From Micromonospora sp. WMMD1120 (GTDB lineage: Bacteria > Actinomycetota > Actinomycetes > Mycobacteriales > Micromonosporaceae): DNA of 64,000 nt. How positions within the stretch are numbered: the stretch's first letter is position 1; each line of letters begins with the position of its first letter. The stretch is from positions 5,738,001 through 5,802,000 of the forward strand of contig NZ_JARUBO010000005.1 of NCBI RefSeq assembly GCF_029626235.1, read 5' to 3'. Shown piece by piece: positions 17,472 through 25,658 of this stretch. A program made the translations under genes and the position numbers. The notes below the pieces were generated by a model. That model had not been told where the DNA came from. It saw nothing but the letters and a program-made list of their open reading frames with translations, and did not search any database.

Positions 17472-18905
17472 GTGCCGACGCCCGACCAGTCCGACCTTCT
17501 CCTGCCTGCCGAACCGGGACAGCGCGCGCTGGCCCGGGAGCTGTACGCCCTCGCGGCGGCGCAACCCATCATCTCGCCGCACGGGCACGTCGACCCGGCC
17601 CTGCTCGCCGAGGACAACCCCTTCCCGGACCCGGCGCGGCTGCTCATCGTCCCCGACCACTACCTGACCCGGATGCTGCTCAGTCAGGGCGTACCCCCGG
17701 CGGATCTGGGGGTGCCCACCCGCGACGGCAGCCCGGTGGAGACCGACGGGCGGGTGATCTGGCGGCGCTTCGCCGCGCACTGGCACCTGTTCCGGGGCAC
17801 CCCGTCGCGACTCTGGCTGGAGCAGACCTTCCGCACCGTGTTCGGGGTGCGCACACCGTTCGGCCCGGCCACCGCCGACGCCGTGTACGACGAGATCGCG
17901 GCCCGGCTCGCCGAGCCGGAGTTCCGGCCCCGGGCGCTGTTCGAGCGGTTCGGCATCGAGGTGCTCGCCACCACCGAGTCACCGCTGGACGACCTCGGCC
18001 GGCACGCCAAGCTCGCCGCCGACGGGTGGGGCGGACCGGGCGGCCGGGTGGTCACCACGTTCCGCCCGGACGACGTGGTGGACATGGAGTTCGAGGGCTG
18101 GTCGACGAACCTGGACCGGCTCGGCGAGCGGGCCGGCGAGGACACCAGCACGTACACCGGTTATCTGGCCGCCCTGCGGGCGCGGAGGGCGGCGTTCGTC
18201 GCCGCCGGGGCCACCTCCTCCGACCACGGCCATCCCACCGCGCGCACGCTCGACCTCAGCCCGGCGGAGGCCGGGCGGCTGTACGACAGGGGCCGGCGCG
18301 GCGTGGCCGACCCCGCCGACGCGGAGGCGTTCCGGGCGCACATGCTCGTGGAGTTCGCCCGGATGTCGCTCGACGACGGCCTGGTGATGCAGCTGCACGC
18401 GGGCGCGGTGCGCAACCACAACCGCTGGCTGCACACCCGGCACGGCCGCGACGTCGGCGGCGACGTCCCGCAGGCCACCGAGTACGTGCACGCGCTCGCC
18501 CCGCTGCTGGAGCGCTACGGCAACGACAGTCGGCTGACCGTCGTGCTCTACACACTCGACGAGGACACCTTCACCCGCGAGCTGGCGCCCCTCGCGGGCG
18601 GGTACGCCGCGCTGCTGCTCGGCGCGCCCTGGTGGTTCCTGGACTCCCCGGAGGTGCTGCGCCGCTTCCGGGAGACCGTCACCGAGAGCGCCGGCTTCTA
18701 CAACACCGCCGGGTTCGTCGACGACACCCGGGCGTTCTGCTCGATCCCGGTCCGCCACGACGTGGCCCGCCGGGTGGACGCCGGCTTCCTGGCCCGGTTG
18801 GTCGCCGAGCACCGGCTGCCCCTGGACGAGGCCGCCGAGACCATCGTCGACCTGGCGTACCGGCTGCCCAAGCGGGTCTTCAAGTTCGGAGGCGACAACC
18901 AGTGA
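17472..18905 (+). CDS. uxaC: Glucuronate (uronate) isomerase
   Basis: A 477-aa enzyme of the amidohydrolase-like uronate isomerase family, converting D-glucuronate to D-fructuronate (and D-galacturonate to D-tagaturonate). The N-terminal metal/active-site motif ISPHGHVDP is followed by LLIVPDHYLTRMLLSQG. LATTESPLDDL and VMQLHAGAVRNHNRW are further conserved blocks, and the C-terminus ends KRVFKFGGDN. The length matches UxaC (about 465-475 aa). The GTG start has GAGGAG about nine bases upstream. The stop overlaps the next GTG. Its product is the substrate of the fructuronate reductase-like enzyme two genes on. Confidence 0.93.
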   Translation: MPTPDQSDLLLPAEPGQRALARELYALAAAQPIISPHGHVDPALLAEDNPFPDPARLLIVPDHYLTRMLLSQGVPPADLGVPTRDGSPVETDGRVIWRRFAAHWHLFRGTPSRLWLEQTFRTVFGVRTPFGPATADAVYDEIAARLAEPEFRPRALFERFGIEVLATTESPLDDLGRHAKLAADGWGGPGGRVVTTFRPDDVVDMEFEGWSTNLDRLGERAGEDTSTYTGYLAALRARRAAFVAAGATSSDHGHPTARTLDLSPAEAGRLYDRGRRGVADPADAEAFRAHMLVEFARMSLDDGLVMQLHAGAVRNHNRWLHTRHGRDVGGDVPQATEYVHALAPLLERYGNDSRLTVVLYTLDEDTFTRELAPLAGGYAALLLGAPWWFLDSPEVLRRFRETVTESAGFYNTAGFVDDTRAFCSIPVRHDVARRVDAGFLARLVAEHRLPLDEAAETIVDLAYRLPKRVFKFGGDNQ

Positions 18906-20206
18906 GCGTCACCATCACCTCGGTCGAGGTGCACGACGTACGGTTCCCGACCGCGGCGCGGGGCGACGGCTCCGACGCGATCAACCGCGGCGACTACTCG
19001 GCGACGTACGTCGAGCTGGGCACCGACGCCGGGCCGGTCGGCGCGGGGTTCACCTTCACCAACGGCCGGGGCAACGAGATCACCTGCGCGGCGGTCCGGG
19101 CGCTGGCCCACCACGTGCGGGGACGGACGATCGAGGAGATCGTGGCCGAGCCGGTGGCGTTCTGGCGCTCGCTCAGCGCCGACGCACAGCTGCGCTGGCT
19201 GGGCCCGGAGAAGGGCGTCATCCACATGGCGACCGGCGCGCTGGTCAACGCGGTGTGGGACCTGCGGGCCACCCTCGCCGGCAAGCCGATGTGGCGCTTC
19301 CTCGCCGAGCTGCCCAGCGCCGAGCTGGTCGCCAGCGTCGACTTCCGGCACATCCGCGACGCGCTCACGCCGGACGAGGCGGTGACCATCCTCGACAAGG
19401 GACGTGACGGCCTGACCGACCGGTTGGCGACGCTCGAGCGCGACGGCTTCCCGTCGTACACCACCTCGGTCGGGTGGCTCGGCTACCCCGACGACAAGGT
19501 GCGGGCGCTGACCCGCCAGGCGTACGCCGACGGGTGGCGGGCGATGAAGATGAAGGTCGGCGGCCCGCTCGACGACGACCTGCGCCGGGCCCGGATCATC
19601 CGGTCCGAGATCGGCCCGGACGCGCTGCTGATGATGGACGCCAACCAGGTCTGGGACGTCGACGAGGCGATCACCGCGATGACCGTGTTGGCCGAGGTCG
19701 ACCCGTACTGGATCGAGGAGCCCACGCACGCCGACGACATCCTCGGGCACGCCCGGATCGCGCGCGCGGTGGCCGGGGTGACCGGCGGCCGGTGCCGGGT
19801 GGCCACCGGTGAGGTGGCCGCCAACCGGGTCATCTTCAAGCAGTTGTTGCAGGCCGAGGCGATCGGGGTGATGCAGATCGACGCGTGCCGGGTCGGCGGC
19901 GTCAACGAGGTTCTCGCCGAGCTGCTGCTGGCGGCGAAGTTCGGGGTGCCGGTCTGCCCACACGCCGGCGGCGTCGGTCTCTGCGAGTACGTCCAGCACC
20001 TGGCGATCTTCGACTACCTGCGGGTCGGCACGAGCCTGGACGGCCGGATGATCGAATACGTCGACCATCTGCACGAGCACTTCGTCGACCCGGTGCGCAC
20101 CCGCGACGGCCGCTACCTGCTGCCCGAGCGGCCCGGCTACAGCGCCACGATGAGGTCGGCGTCGATCGCCGAGTACCGGTTCCCGGACGGCCCGGCATGG
20201 CGGTGA
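18902..20206 (+). CDS. L-fuconate dehydratase-type enolase superfamily enzyme
   Basis: A 434-aa mandelate racemase/enolase-superfamily acid-sugar dehydratase. It is very close in architecture to L-fuconate dehydratases: HDVRFPTAARGDGSDAIN at the N-terminus, LRWLGPEKGVIHMATGALVN, and YTTSVGWLGY. The catalytic Lys motif is MKMKVG, metal ligands are in MMDANQ, WIEEPTH and ATGEVAANR, and the general acid/base His is in CPHAGGVGLCEY. It should remove water from L-fuconate or a related acid sugar to give the 2-keto-3-deoxy acid. The GTG start overlaps the uxaC stop. No mannonate dehydratase (UxuA) is encoded here, so a relaxed substrate range is possible. Confidence 0.88.
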   Translation: MSVTITSVEVHDVRFPTAARGDGSDAINRGDYSATYVELGTDAGPVGAGFTFTNGRGNEITCAAVRALAHHVRGRTIEEIVAEPVAFWRSLSADAQLRWLGPEKGVIHMATGALVNAVWDLRATLAGKPMWRFLAELPSAELVASVDFRHIRDALTPDEAVTILDKGRDGLTDRLATLERDGFPSYTTSVGWLGYPDDKVRALTRQAYADGWRAMKMKVGGPLDDDLRRARIIRSEIGPDALLMMDANQVWDVDEAITAMTVLAEVDPYWIEEPTHADDILGHARIARAVAGVTGGRCRVATGEVAANRVIFKQLLQAEAIGVMQIDACRVGGVNEVLAELLLAAKFGVPVCPHAGGVGLCEYVQHLAIFDYLRVGTSLDGRMIEYVDHLHEHFVDPVRTRDGRYLLPERPGYSATMRSASIAEYRFPDGPAWR

Positions 20207-21693
20207 CCGTGAGCGCCGCCTCCCGGCTCGGCCTGGGCATGCTGCGCCGGCTGCCCGCCGACGCCCGTCCGCTGATCCGGCCGGGCACCGTGCCGACCGG
20301 CGTCGTACACCTCGGGTTGGGCGCCTTCCACCGGGCCCACCAGGCCGTCTACACCGAGGCGGCGGTCGGCGCGGCCGGCGGTGACTGGGGCATCGTCGGC
20401 GTCGCCCCGCGCAGCACCGCCGTCGTCGACGCGCTCGCCGCGCAGGACAACCTGTTCAGCGTCAGCACGCTCTGCGCCGACGGCAGCGCCACCCGGGTGG
20501 TGGGGGCGCTGAGCGGCGTCCGGCACGCCCCGCGCGACCCGGACGCCGTGGTGGCGCTGCTCGCCGATCCGGCCGTGCGGGTGGTGACCCTGACCGTCAC
20601 CGAGAAGGCGTACCAGCTCGACCCGGTGACCGGCGAGCTGTCCCCGGACGCGGCGCTCGCCGCGGACCTGGCCGGCGGCGCGCCACCGCGCACGGTGCCG
20701 GGGTTGCTGCTGCGCGGGCTGGCCGCGCGGGCCGCCGCGGACGCCGGCCCGGTGGCGGTGGTGAGCTGCGACAACCTGCCGGCGAACGGCCGTCGGCTGC
20801 GCGGCATGCTGGACCAGGCGGTCGGCCGGGCCGGTCAGGTGCCCGCCGGGCTCGTCGACTGGGTGGCCGCCAACGTCACCTGCCCGGGGACCATGGTGGA
20901 CCGGATCGTGCCGGCCAGCACCCCGGAGACGATCGAGGCGGCCCGCCGGGCGCTCGGGGTGACCGACCTGGCCGCGGTGGCCGCCGAACCGTACGCCCAG
21001 TGGGTGATCGAGGACGACTTCCCCGGCGGCCGGCCGGGCTGGGAACACGCCGGGGCGGTGCTCACCGACGACGCCGGCCCGTGGGAGCGGTTGAAGCTGC
21101 GCACCCTCAACGGGGTGCACTCGGCCATCGCGTACCTGGGGGCGTTGGCCGGCCGGGACACCATCGCCGACGCGCTGGAGATCCCGCACCTGGCGACCGT
21201 GCTGCGCCGCCTGATCGCCGAGGACGTGGCAGCCAGCTTCACCCCGCCGGACGGGGTGCGGGTGGTCGACTACGGCGAGCAGGCGCTCGCCCGGTTCGGC
21301 AACCCGGCGATGCGCCACCGTACCCTCCAGGTGGCGTTGGACGGTTCGCAGAAGTTGCCCCAGCGGGTGCTGCACACCATCACCGACCTGCGCGCGGGCG
21401 GCCGGTCCGCGCGCTGGGGCGCGCTGGTCGTGGCGTCCTGGTTGCGCTTCGCGCTGGGGTACGCCGACGACGGCCGGCCGTTGCCGTTGCAGGACCCCCT
21501 CGCCGGGCCGATCCGGGCCGCGCTGGAGCAGGGCGCGCAGACCCCGGCCGGCGCGGTCGACGCGGTGTTCGCGCTACGCGAGATCATCCCGGCGGAGGTG
21601 GCCGAGGACGAGGAGGTCCGGGCCGACGTCGTCGCCTGGTTGACGGCGCTGCAACGGCACGGCGTCGAGGCCACGTTGGCCGGTGCCCGGTGA
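20197..21693 (+). CDS. Mannitol dehydrogenase/fructuronate reductase family oxidoreductase (UxuB-like)
   Basis: A 498-aa NAD-dependent long-chain polyol dehydrogenase. The nucleotide-binding start is VVHLGLGAFHRAHQAVYTE, the family fingerprint. Other conserved blocks are TLTVTEKAYQLD, VVSCDNLPANGRRLRGML, PGTMVDRIVP and the catalytic Lys region KLRTLNGVHSAIAYLGALAG. In this context reduction of D-fructuronate to D-mannonate is likely, but mannitol-type activity cannot be excluded. ATG 20197 overlaps the upstream gene by 10 bp; a GTG six bases later is an alternative. Confidence 0.88.
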   Translation: MAVTVSAASRLGLGMLRRLPADARPLIRPGTVPTGVVHLGLGAFHRAHQAVYTEAAVGAAGGDWGIVGVAPRSTAVVDALAAQDNLFSVSTLCADGSATRVVGALSGVRHAPRDPDAVVALLADPAVRVVTLTVTEKAYQLDPVTGELSPDAALAADLAGGAPPRTVPGLLLRGLAARAAADAGPVAVVSCDNLPANGRRLRGMLDQAVGRAGQVPAGLVDWVAANVTCPGTMVDRIVPASTPETIEAARRALGVTDLAAVAAEPYAQWVIEDDFPGGRPGWEHAGAVLTDDAGPWERLKLRTLNGVHSAIAYLGALAGRDTIADALEIPHLATVLRRLIAEDVAASFTPPDGVRVVDYGEQALARFGNPAMRHRTLQVALDGSQKLPQRVLHTITDLRAGGRSARWGALVVASWLRFALGYADDGRPLPLQDPLAGPIRAALEQGAQTPAGAVDAVFALREIIPAEVAEDEEVRADVVAWLTALQRHGVEATLAGAR

Positions 21694-21718
21694 GCGGGTC
21701 GACAGCGGCCGGCCTGCG

Positions 21719-22951
21719 GTGACCGGGGCGACCGCGCCGCCGCGGGTGGCGGTGATCGGCGCGAACGGGCACGGTCGCTGGCACCGGCGGGTGATCGCGC
21801 CGCTGCACGCCGCCGGCCGGGTGCGACTGGTCGCCCTGGTCGACGTACGCCCGGTGGAGGACGACCCGGCCGCGCCGGTGCCGCCCGGCGTCGAGGTGTT
21901 CACCGACCACCGGGCGATGCTCGCCGCCACCCGCCCGGACGTGGTGGTGATCTGCACGCCGCCGCACACCCACCTGACGATCGCCCGCGACGCCCTGGCC
22001 ACCGGCGCCGACCTGCTGCTGGAGAAGCCGCCGGTGCTGTCGCTGGCCGAACACGAGGAGCTGACCTGGGCGCTGGCCGCCGCCGGCCGGGTGGCCCAGG
22101 TCGGCTTCCAGGCGCTCGGTTCGGCGGCGCTCACCGCGCTGACCGACGCGCTGGCCGCGGGCCGGCTCGGCACCGTCACCGCGATCACCACAGTGGCCGC
22201 CTGGCAGCGGCCGGACGCCTACTACGCCCGCTCCCCCTGGGCGGGGCGACGGAGTCTGCACGGCCGGCCGGTGCTGGACGGGGCACTGGCCAACCCGCTC
22301 GCGCACGCGGTGATGCAGTGCCTGGCCGTCGTCGAGGCGCTGGGCGGCGCGCCGCCCTGGCCGGTGTCGATCGACGTCGAGCGCTACCGGGTCCGGCCGA
22401 TCGAGGTGGAGGACACGGCGGTGCTGCGGGTCCGCTTCCGGGCCGGCCCGCCAGTGCTGGTGGCGGTGACCCTCGCCGCCGAGGAGTTCGTCGCCGGTGA
22501 GGTCGTGGTGACCGGGACGACCGGGCAGGCGGTGCTGGAGTACCCGACCGACCGGCTGCGGCTGCCCGGGGACGTGGTGACCCGCCGGGTCCCGGGGCGG
22601 CAGGGACTGCTCGAGAACCTGCTCGCCCACCGGCAGGACCCGGGCGGCGTGCCGTTGCTCGCGCCGCTGGCCCGGACCGCGCCGTTCACCGCGCTACTGG
22701 ACGCGCTGCGCTACGCGCCGGAGCCCCGGCTGATCGACGGCGACCTGGTGACCGCCGTGGGCACGGGCGGGGAACGGGTCCGTCACCTGCGGGGGGTCGT
22801 CGACGTGCTGCGTCGGGCGGCCGAGCGGGTCGCGCTGCCGAGCGAGCTGGCGGTGCCGTGGGCGGTCGCCGCCTACCGCGCCGAGGTGACCGAAACTCGC
22901 CGTCGGGTCGGCGACGCTAAGGCTCATCGATGCGGGGAAGATCGGCTATAA
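21719..22951 (+). CDS. Second Gfo/Idh/MocA-family oxidoreductase
   Basis: A protein of about 410 aa with the Gfo/Idh/MocA Rossmann start RVAVIGANGHGRWHRRVIAP, VVVICTPPHTHLTIARDAL and the E-K-P motif in LLLEKPPVLSLAE. The C-terminal substrate domain retains NPLAHAVMQ. Start choice: GTG 21719 puts the Rossmann motif seven residues in; GTG 21683 would add 12 residues and overlap the previous gene. It is the last gene of the sugar-acid arm. Proteins of this type are often paired with DUF6807 proteins, which here is the terminal gene of the opposite arm. Confidence 0.85.
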   Translation: MTGATAPPRVAVIGANGHGRWHRRVIAPLHAAGRVRLVALVDVRPVEDDPAAPVPPGVEVFTDHRAMLAATRPDVVVICTPPHTHLTIARDALATGADLLLEKPPVLSLAEHEELTWALAAAGRVAQVGFQALGSAALTALTDALAAGRLGTVTAITTVAAWQRPDAYYARSPWAGRRSLHGRPVLDGALANPLAHAVMQCLAVVEALGGAPPWPVSIDVERYRVRPIEVEDTAVLRVRFRAGPPVLVAVTLAAEEFVAGEVVVTGTTGQAVLEYPTDRLRLPGDVVTRRVPGRQGLLENLLAHRQDPGGVPLLAPLARTAPFTALLDALRYAPEPRLIDGDLVTAVGTGGERVRHLRGVVDVLRRAAERVALPSELAVPWAVAAYRAEVTETRRRVGDAKAHRCGEDRL

Positions 22952-22952
22952 G
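22947..22952 (+). promoter_or_regulatory. Likely -10 element of a leaderless promoter
   Basis: TATAAG lies seven bases before the ATG at 22959, so transcription would start at or next to the start codon. No ribosome binding site is present. The stop codon of the preceding gene is inside this element. No strong -35 was found. Confidence 0.45.
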
Positions 22953-22958
22953 TGACGC

Positions 22959-23681
22959 ATGGACTTCCCACCGCACCTGGGCAGCATGCCGATGCACGCG
23001 ATCACCGAGATCCACGGTGAGCCGGGGCTGCTGGAACGCTTCCGGCTGGAGGTCCAGCGGTTCGACGACGAGGCGCGGGCCCGGTTGACCGCCGCGCTCG
23101 ATCTCGCCGCCGAGCTGCACCGCGACGATCGGCGGGTTCGCGAGCCGTACCTCAACCACCTGCTGCGGGTCGCGATCCGGCTGATGCACCACTATCAGGT
23201 GCGGGACGTGGACGTGGTCGTCGCCGGCCTGCTGCACGACGCGGTCGAGGACCACCCCGCCGAGTTGGCCGGCGACACCGACGGCGATCGCACCGACGCC
23301 GCGCTCGCCGTGCTGGCGGCGCGGTTCGGGCCGCGCGTCGCCAGGCTCGTCGCGGCCGTCACCAATCCGGTGTACGACCCGCGGCGCGACCGCAACGAGC
23401 AGTACCGGGAGCACCTGGCGGTCAGCCTGGAGCGGGAGCCCTGGGCGCGGGTGATCAAGGTGTCGGACTTCACCGACAACGGCGTGGGCGTGATCCACAC
23501 GGTCGGTTCGAAGGTCGTCTCGTCGGCCCGCAAGTACCGACCGCTGGTGCCGCTGTTCCGGGAGTTGGTCGGCCGGCCGGACACTCCGCTGTCGGCGGAG
23601 GTGAAGCGGCACATCTTCGGCCAGCTCGACCTCGCCGAGGAGCGCTTCAGCGCCATCCTGGACGTGCCCGCCCCGAACTGA
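22959..23681 (+). CDS. HD-domain (RelA/SpoT hydrolase-like) protein
   Basis: A 240-aa protein containing only an HD metal-dependent hydrolase domain of the RelA/SpoT type. Metal ligands are visible: His in EPYLNHLLRVA, the HD pair in LLHDAVED, and Asp in VIKVSDFTDN. No synthetase (RelA catalytic) or TGS domain follows, so it resembles a small alarmone-hydrolase-like protein, though other phosphohydrolase substrates are possible. The N-terminal 35 residues are a short helical extension. It seems to be its own transcription unit with a leaderless start, just downstream of the sugar-acid operon. Confidence 0.8.
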   Translation: MDFPPHLGSMPMHAITEIHGEPGLLERFRLEVQRFDDEARARLTAALDLAAELHRDDRRVREPYLNHLLRVAIRLMHHYQVRDVDVVVAGLLHDAVEDHPAELAGDTDGDRTDAALAVLAARFGPRVARLVAAVTNPVYDPRRDRNEQYREHLAVSLEREPWARVIKVSDFTDNGVGVIHTVGSKVVSSARKYRPLVPLFRELVGRPDTPLSAEVKRHIFGQLDLAEERFSAILDVPAPN

Positions 23682-23832
23682 CCCGTCCCCCGGATCACCC
23701 GACCGGGTTCCGTGACAGGTTCTCGGATTCGCGTCACATATCGGGCACTTACGGTGGGTTTGCGCCAAATGAGATCCGAGTCCCCTTCTTGGTTCATTTT
23801 CAGGGCGCCCCACCAATCGAGAGGACTCGGAT

Positions 23833-24368
23833 GGCACGGCGGGCCTGTCCGGGGCGACCCTCGGCGGTGGCTTCGGCTTCTTCACCCGCTACCTCGGGAT
23901 GGCCTGCGACAATCTGATCGGCGCGGGGATCGTCGTCGCGGCGGGCGCCGACGGCGCGAAGGTGCTCGAGGTGGACCAGTGGGACCACCCGGACCTGCTC
24001 TGTGCGCTTGGGGCGACGTCTACGCCGGTTTCCAGATCCCGAACGAGGACGAGCCCGCGAACTGGAAGTTCTTCTCCCAGTTCACCCGCGAGCCGTTCCT
24101 GGCGAAGGCGGTCAGCATCGTCCGCGGGTTCATGGAGAAGGCCCCCTCGCCCGACAGCAACTTCTTCACCCAGGCGTTCGGCAGGGGCGCGCAACAACAG
24201 GAGCCGTTCGGTGGCTCGGCCTTCCGCAACGTGCCGAACATCGGCACGGCCGAGTGGGAGACCGCCTACCGGGGACGCAGTGTCCCACGACTGCGCAGGA
24301 TCAAGGCGAGGTACGACCCGCGCAACGTCTTCCAGTACGAGCAGAGCATCCCGCCCGCGACGGTCTGA
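23833..24368 (+). pseudogene. Remnant of an FAD-linked (berberine-bridge-like) oxidase
   Basis: Two pieces of one enzyme in different frames. The 5' piece (to about 24005) encodes the FAD-binding core: LSGATLGGGFGFFTRYLGMA, then a GIVVA strand and QWDHPDLLCAL. The 3' piece, in another frame up to 24368, has the end of the same family: WETAYRGRSVPRLRRIKARY, then DPRNVFQYEQSIPP. The normal first ~100 residues and a large middle part (about 200 aa) are missing, and the two halves are joined out of frame near 24005. This is a decayed secreted or cytoplasmic flavin oxidase gene, not a functional CDS. Base composition is like the surroundings. Confidence 0.8.
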
Positions 24369-24397
24369 TCCGGCGAGGCCCGACAGAGGCACCCACC

Positions 24398-24472
24398 CCC
24401 CTTTGCTCTGCACCTGCGGAGGCACCGGCCACCGACGGTGACTGTCGCCTCCGTGGGTGCAGAGCAAAGGGG
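24398..24472. repeat. Palindromic repeat, copy 1 (TTTGCTCTGCACC family)
   Basis: Arms of 26 nt at 24398-24423 and 24447-24472 pair with two mismatches (core TTTGCTCTGCACC / GGTGCAGAGCAAA), around a 23-nt loop that can form a small inner stem. A second copy with the same arms lies at 42284-42427. The flanking intergenic stretch 24473-24640 holds no supported gene. As it follows the broken oxidase gene, it could also act as a terminator. Confidence 0.75.
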
Positions 24473-24640
24473 CCCAGGGAGGGGTTGGGGGTGGGGTGGT
24501 GGGCCGGTCCGCGCGGGGAGGGCGGGCCGGTCCACCGCCCAGGTCGGTGCGGAACAGCCCGAAGCGCCGTACCGCCTCGGCGAACGCCTTCAACGCCTCC
24601 AGCGCGTACAGCCTGGTCTGCCGCCTTCGGCGGGACGGGT

Positions 24641-24961
24641 TCAGGACGGCGGAGTGTCGCGCGAGACCACGCGCAACGGGTGCGGGGCGGTGGCGGCGAG
24701 ATCGTCGAGCAGGGCGCGCAGCAGAGCCCGCTGGTCGGCCGGCTCGTCGGCGAGCAGCTGCCCGGCGTCGCTGACCAGCACTGTGAGCGGGCCGGCGTCC
24801 AGCCGGTCCCGGAGCACGTCGGCGAGGGCGTCCCAGGTGCCGCCCAGGTATTCCGGCAGCGCCAACGCCTCGGTCAACGCGGCGAACAGCGCGGCCCGGG
24901 TCCGGGTCGTCGCCCCGGCCAGCACCACCGCGCCGGTCCCACCCGCGTCATCGACCATCAT
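24641..24961 (-). CDS. Barstar-family ribonuclease inhibitor
   Basis: A 106-aa protein with the barstar fold signature: TRAALFAALTEALALPEYLGG, then TWDALADVLRD, a beta strand (LTVLVSDAGQ) and a C-terminal helix and strand. In the barstar family the helix after the Trp binds the active site of barnase/RNase Sa-type enzymes. It is encoded 31 bp downstream of, and in the same direction as, a secreted guanyl-specific RNase, so the two form an enzyme-inhibitor pair that protects the producing cytoplasm. GGGAGG precedes ATG 24961; a second ATG follows at once. Confidence 0.82.
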   Translation of the reverse strand: MMVDDAGGTGAVVLAGATTRTRAALFAALTEALALPEYLGGTWDALADVLRDRLDAGPLTVLVSDAGQLLADEPADQRALLRALLDDLAATAPHPLRVVSRDTPPS

Positions 24962-24992
24962 GTGCCTCCCGGGCCGGCCGGCCACCCGTCGT

Positions 24993-25442
24993 TCAGAGCC
25001 GGTAGAAGTCGGTGTAGTGGTTGGGTGAGAACCAGGTGACCCCGGTGCTGCGGTTCACCACGATCCGGTACGCGTCGCGGGCCGCCCCCTGGGTGCGCGG
25101 GTAGACGTCGTACTCATAGTAGGTGGCGTTGGCGGGCAGTTGACCCTCGTAGTTGTAGAACCGGCCGCCGGCGAAGTTGGACAGGCCGCCGCTCCAGGAA
25201 TACCACCCGCGGCTGGTCGGGAAGCCCTTGGCGGACCATCCCGAGCGGGCGGTACGCGCGTCGGCACAGCGGCTGATGGTGCACGAGCCGTAGACCGCCG
25301 CCGACGCCGGGTCGGTCAACCGGGGAGCCACCACGGACGGGCCGACCAGCGCGGCGGCGACCATGGCGACGAGCAGGGCGAGGGTGGTGGTACGCCGGCG
25401 GATCGCGCCGAGCGTGGCCAGCGGGGACACGAGGGTGGACAC
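24993..25442 (-). CDS. Secreted guanyl-specific ribonuclease (RNase Sa/N1 family)
   Basis: A 149-aa secreted RNase. An N-terminal signal peptide (TTTLALLVAMVAAALVGPSV, cleavage probably near ASA-AVYG) leads to a mature domain of about 95 aa. The catalytic residues of the family are all in place: Glu in YYEYDVYP, Arg in DAYRIVVNRSTG and His in PNHYTDFYRL. Two Cys (SCTISRC) near the mature N-terminus may form a disulfide. It should cleave RNA 3' to guanosine outside the cell. GTG 25442 is chosen because TGGAGG lies six bases upstream and the signal peptide begins correctly; longer frames lack a ribosome binding site. The barstar gene follows. Confidence 0.85.
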   Translation of the reverse strand: MSTLVSPLATLGAIRRRTTTLALLVAMVAAALVGPSVVAPRLTDPASAAVYGSCTISRCADARTARSGWSAKGFPTSRGWYSWSGGLSNFAGGRFYNYEGQLPANATYYEYDVYPRTQGAARDAYRIVVNRSTGVTWFSPNHYTDFYRL

Positions 25443-25658
25443 AGGCTGCCTCCAGACCATCCGATCCATCGATCCGAATCGTTGTCGGATCGGACCCAGT
25501 CTCACCGCTGCGGCCCGGCGGCGACACCCCTCGGCACCTCAACTGCTCCACAATGCTCGGTTAACCCCGGATGATCCGCTTCGGCGACGGCGTGGCTACG
25601 GGCATATCGGGCACTGGTTGTTAGCGTGGGACGCCGATCCGTGACCGTGGAGGGTGCC

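Noticed and set aside
24500..24640. Minus-strand segment reading ALEALKAFAEAVRRFGLFRT
   Set aside because: Looks like a fragment of a coding region, but it has no start, no recognisable family and runs into low-complexity sequence.
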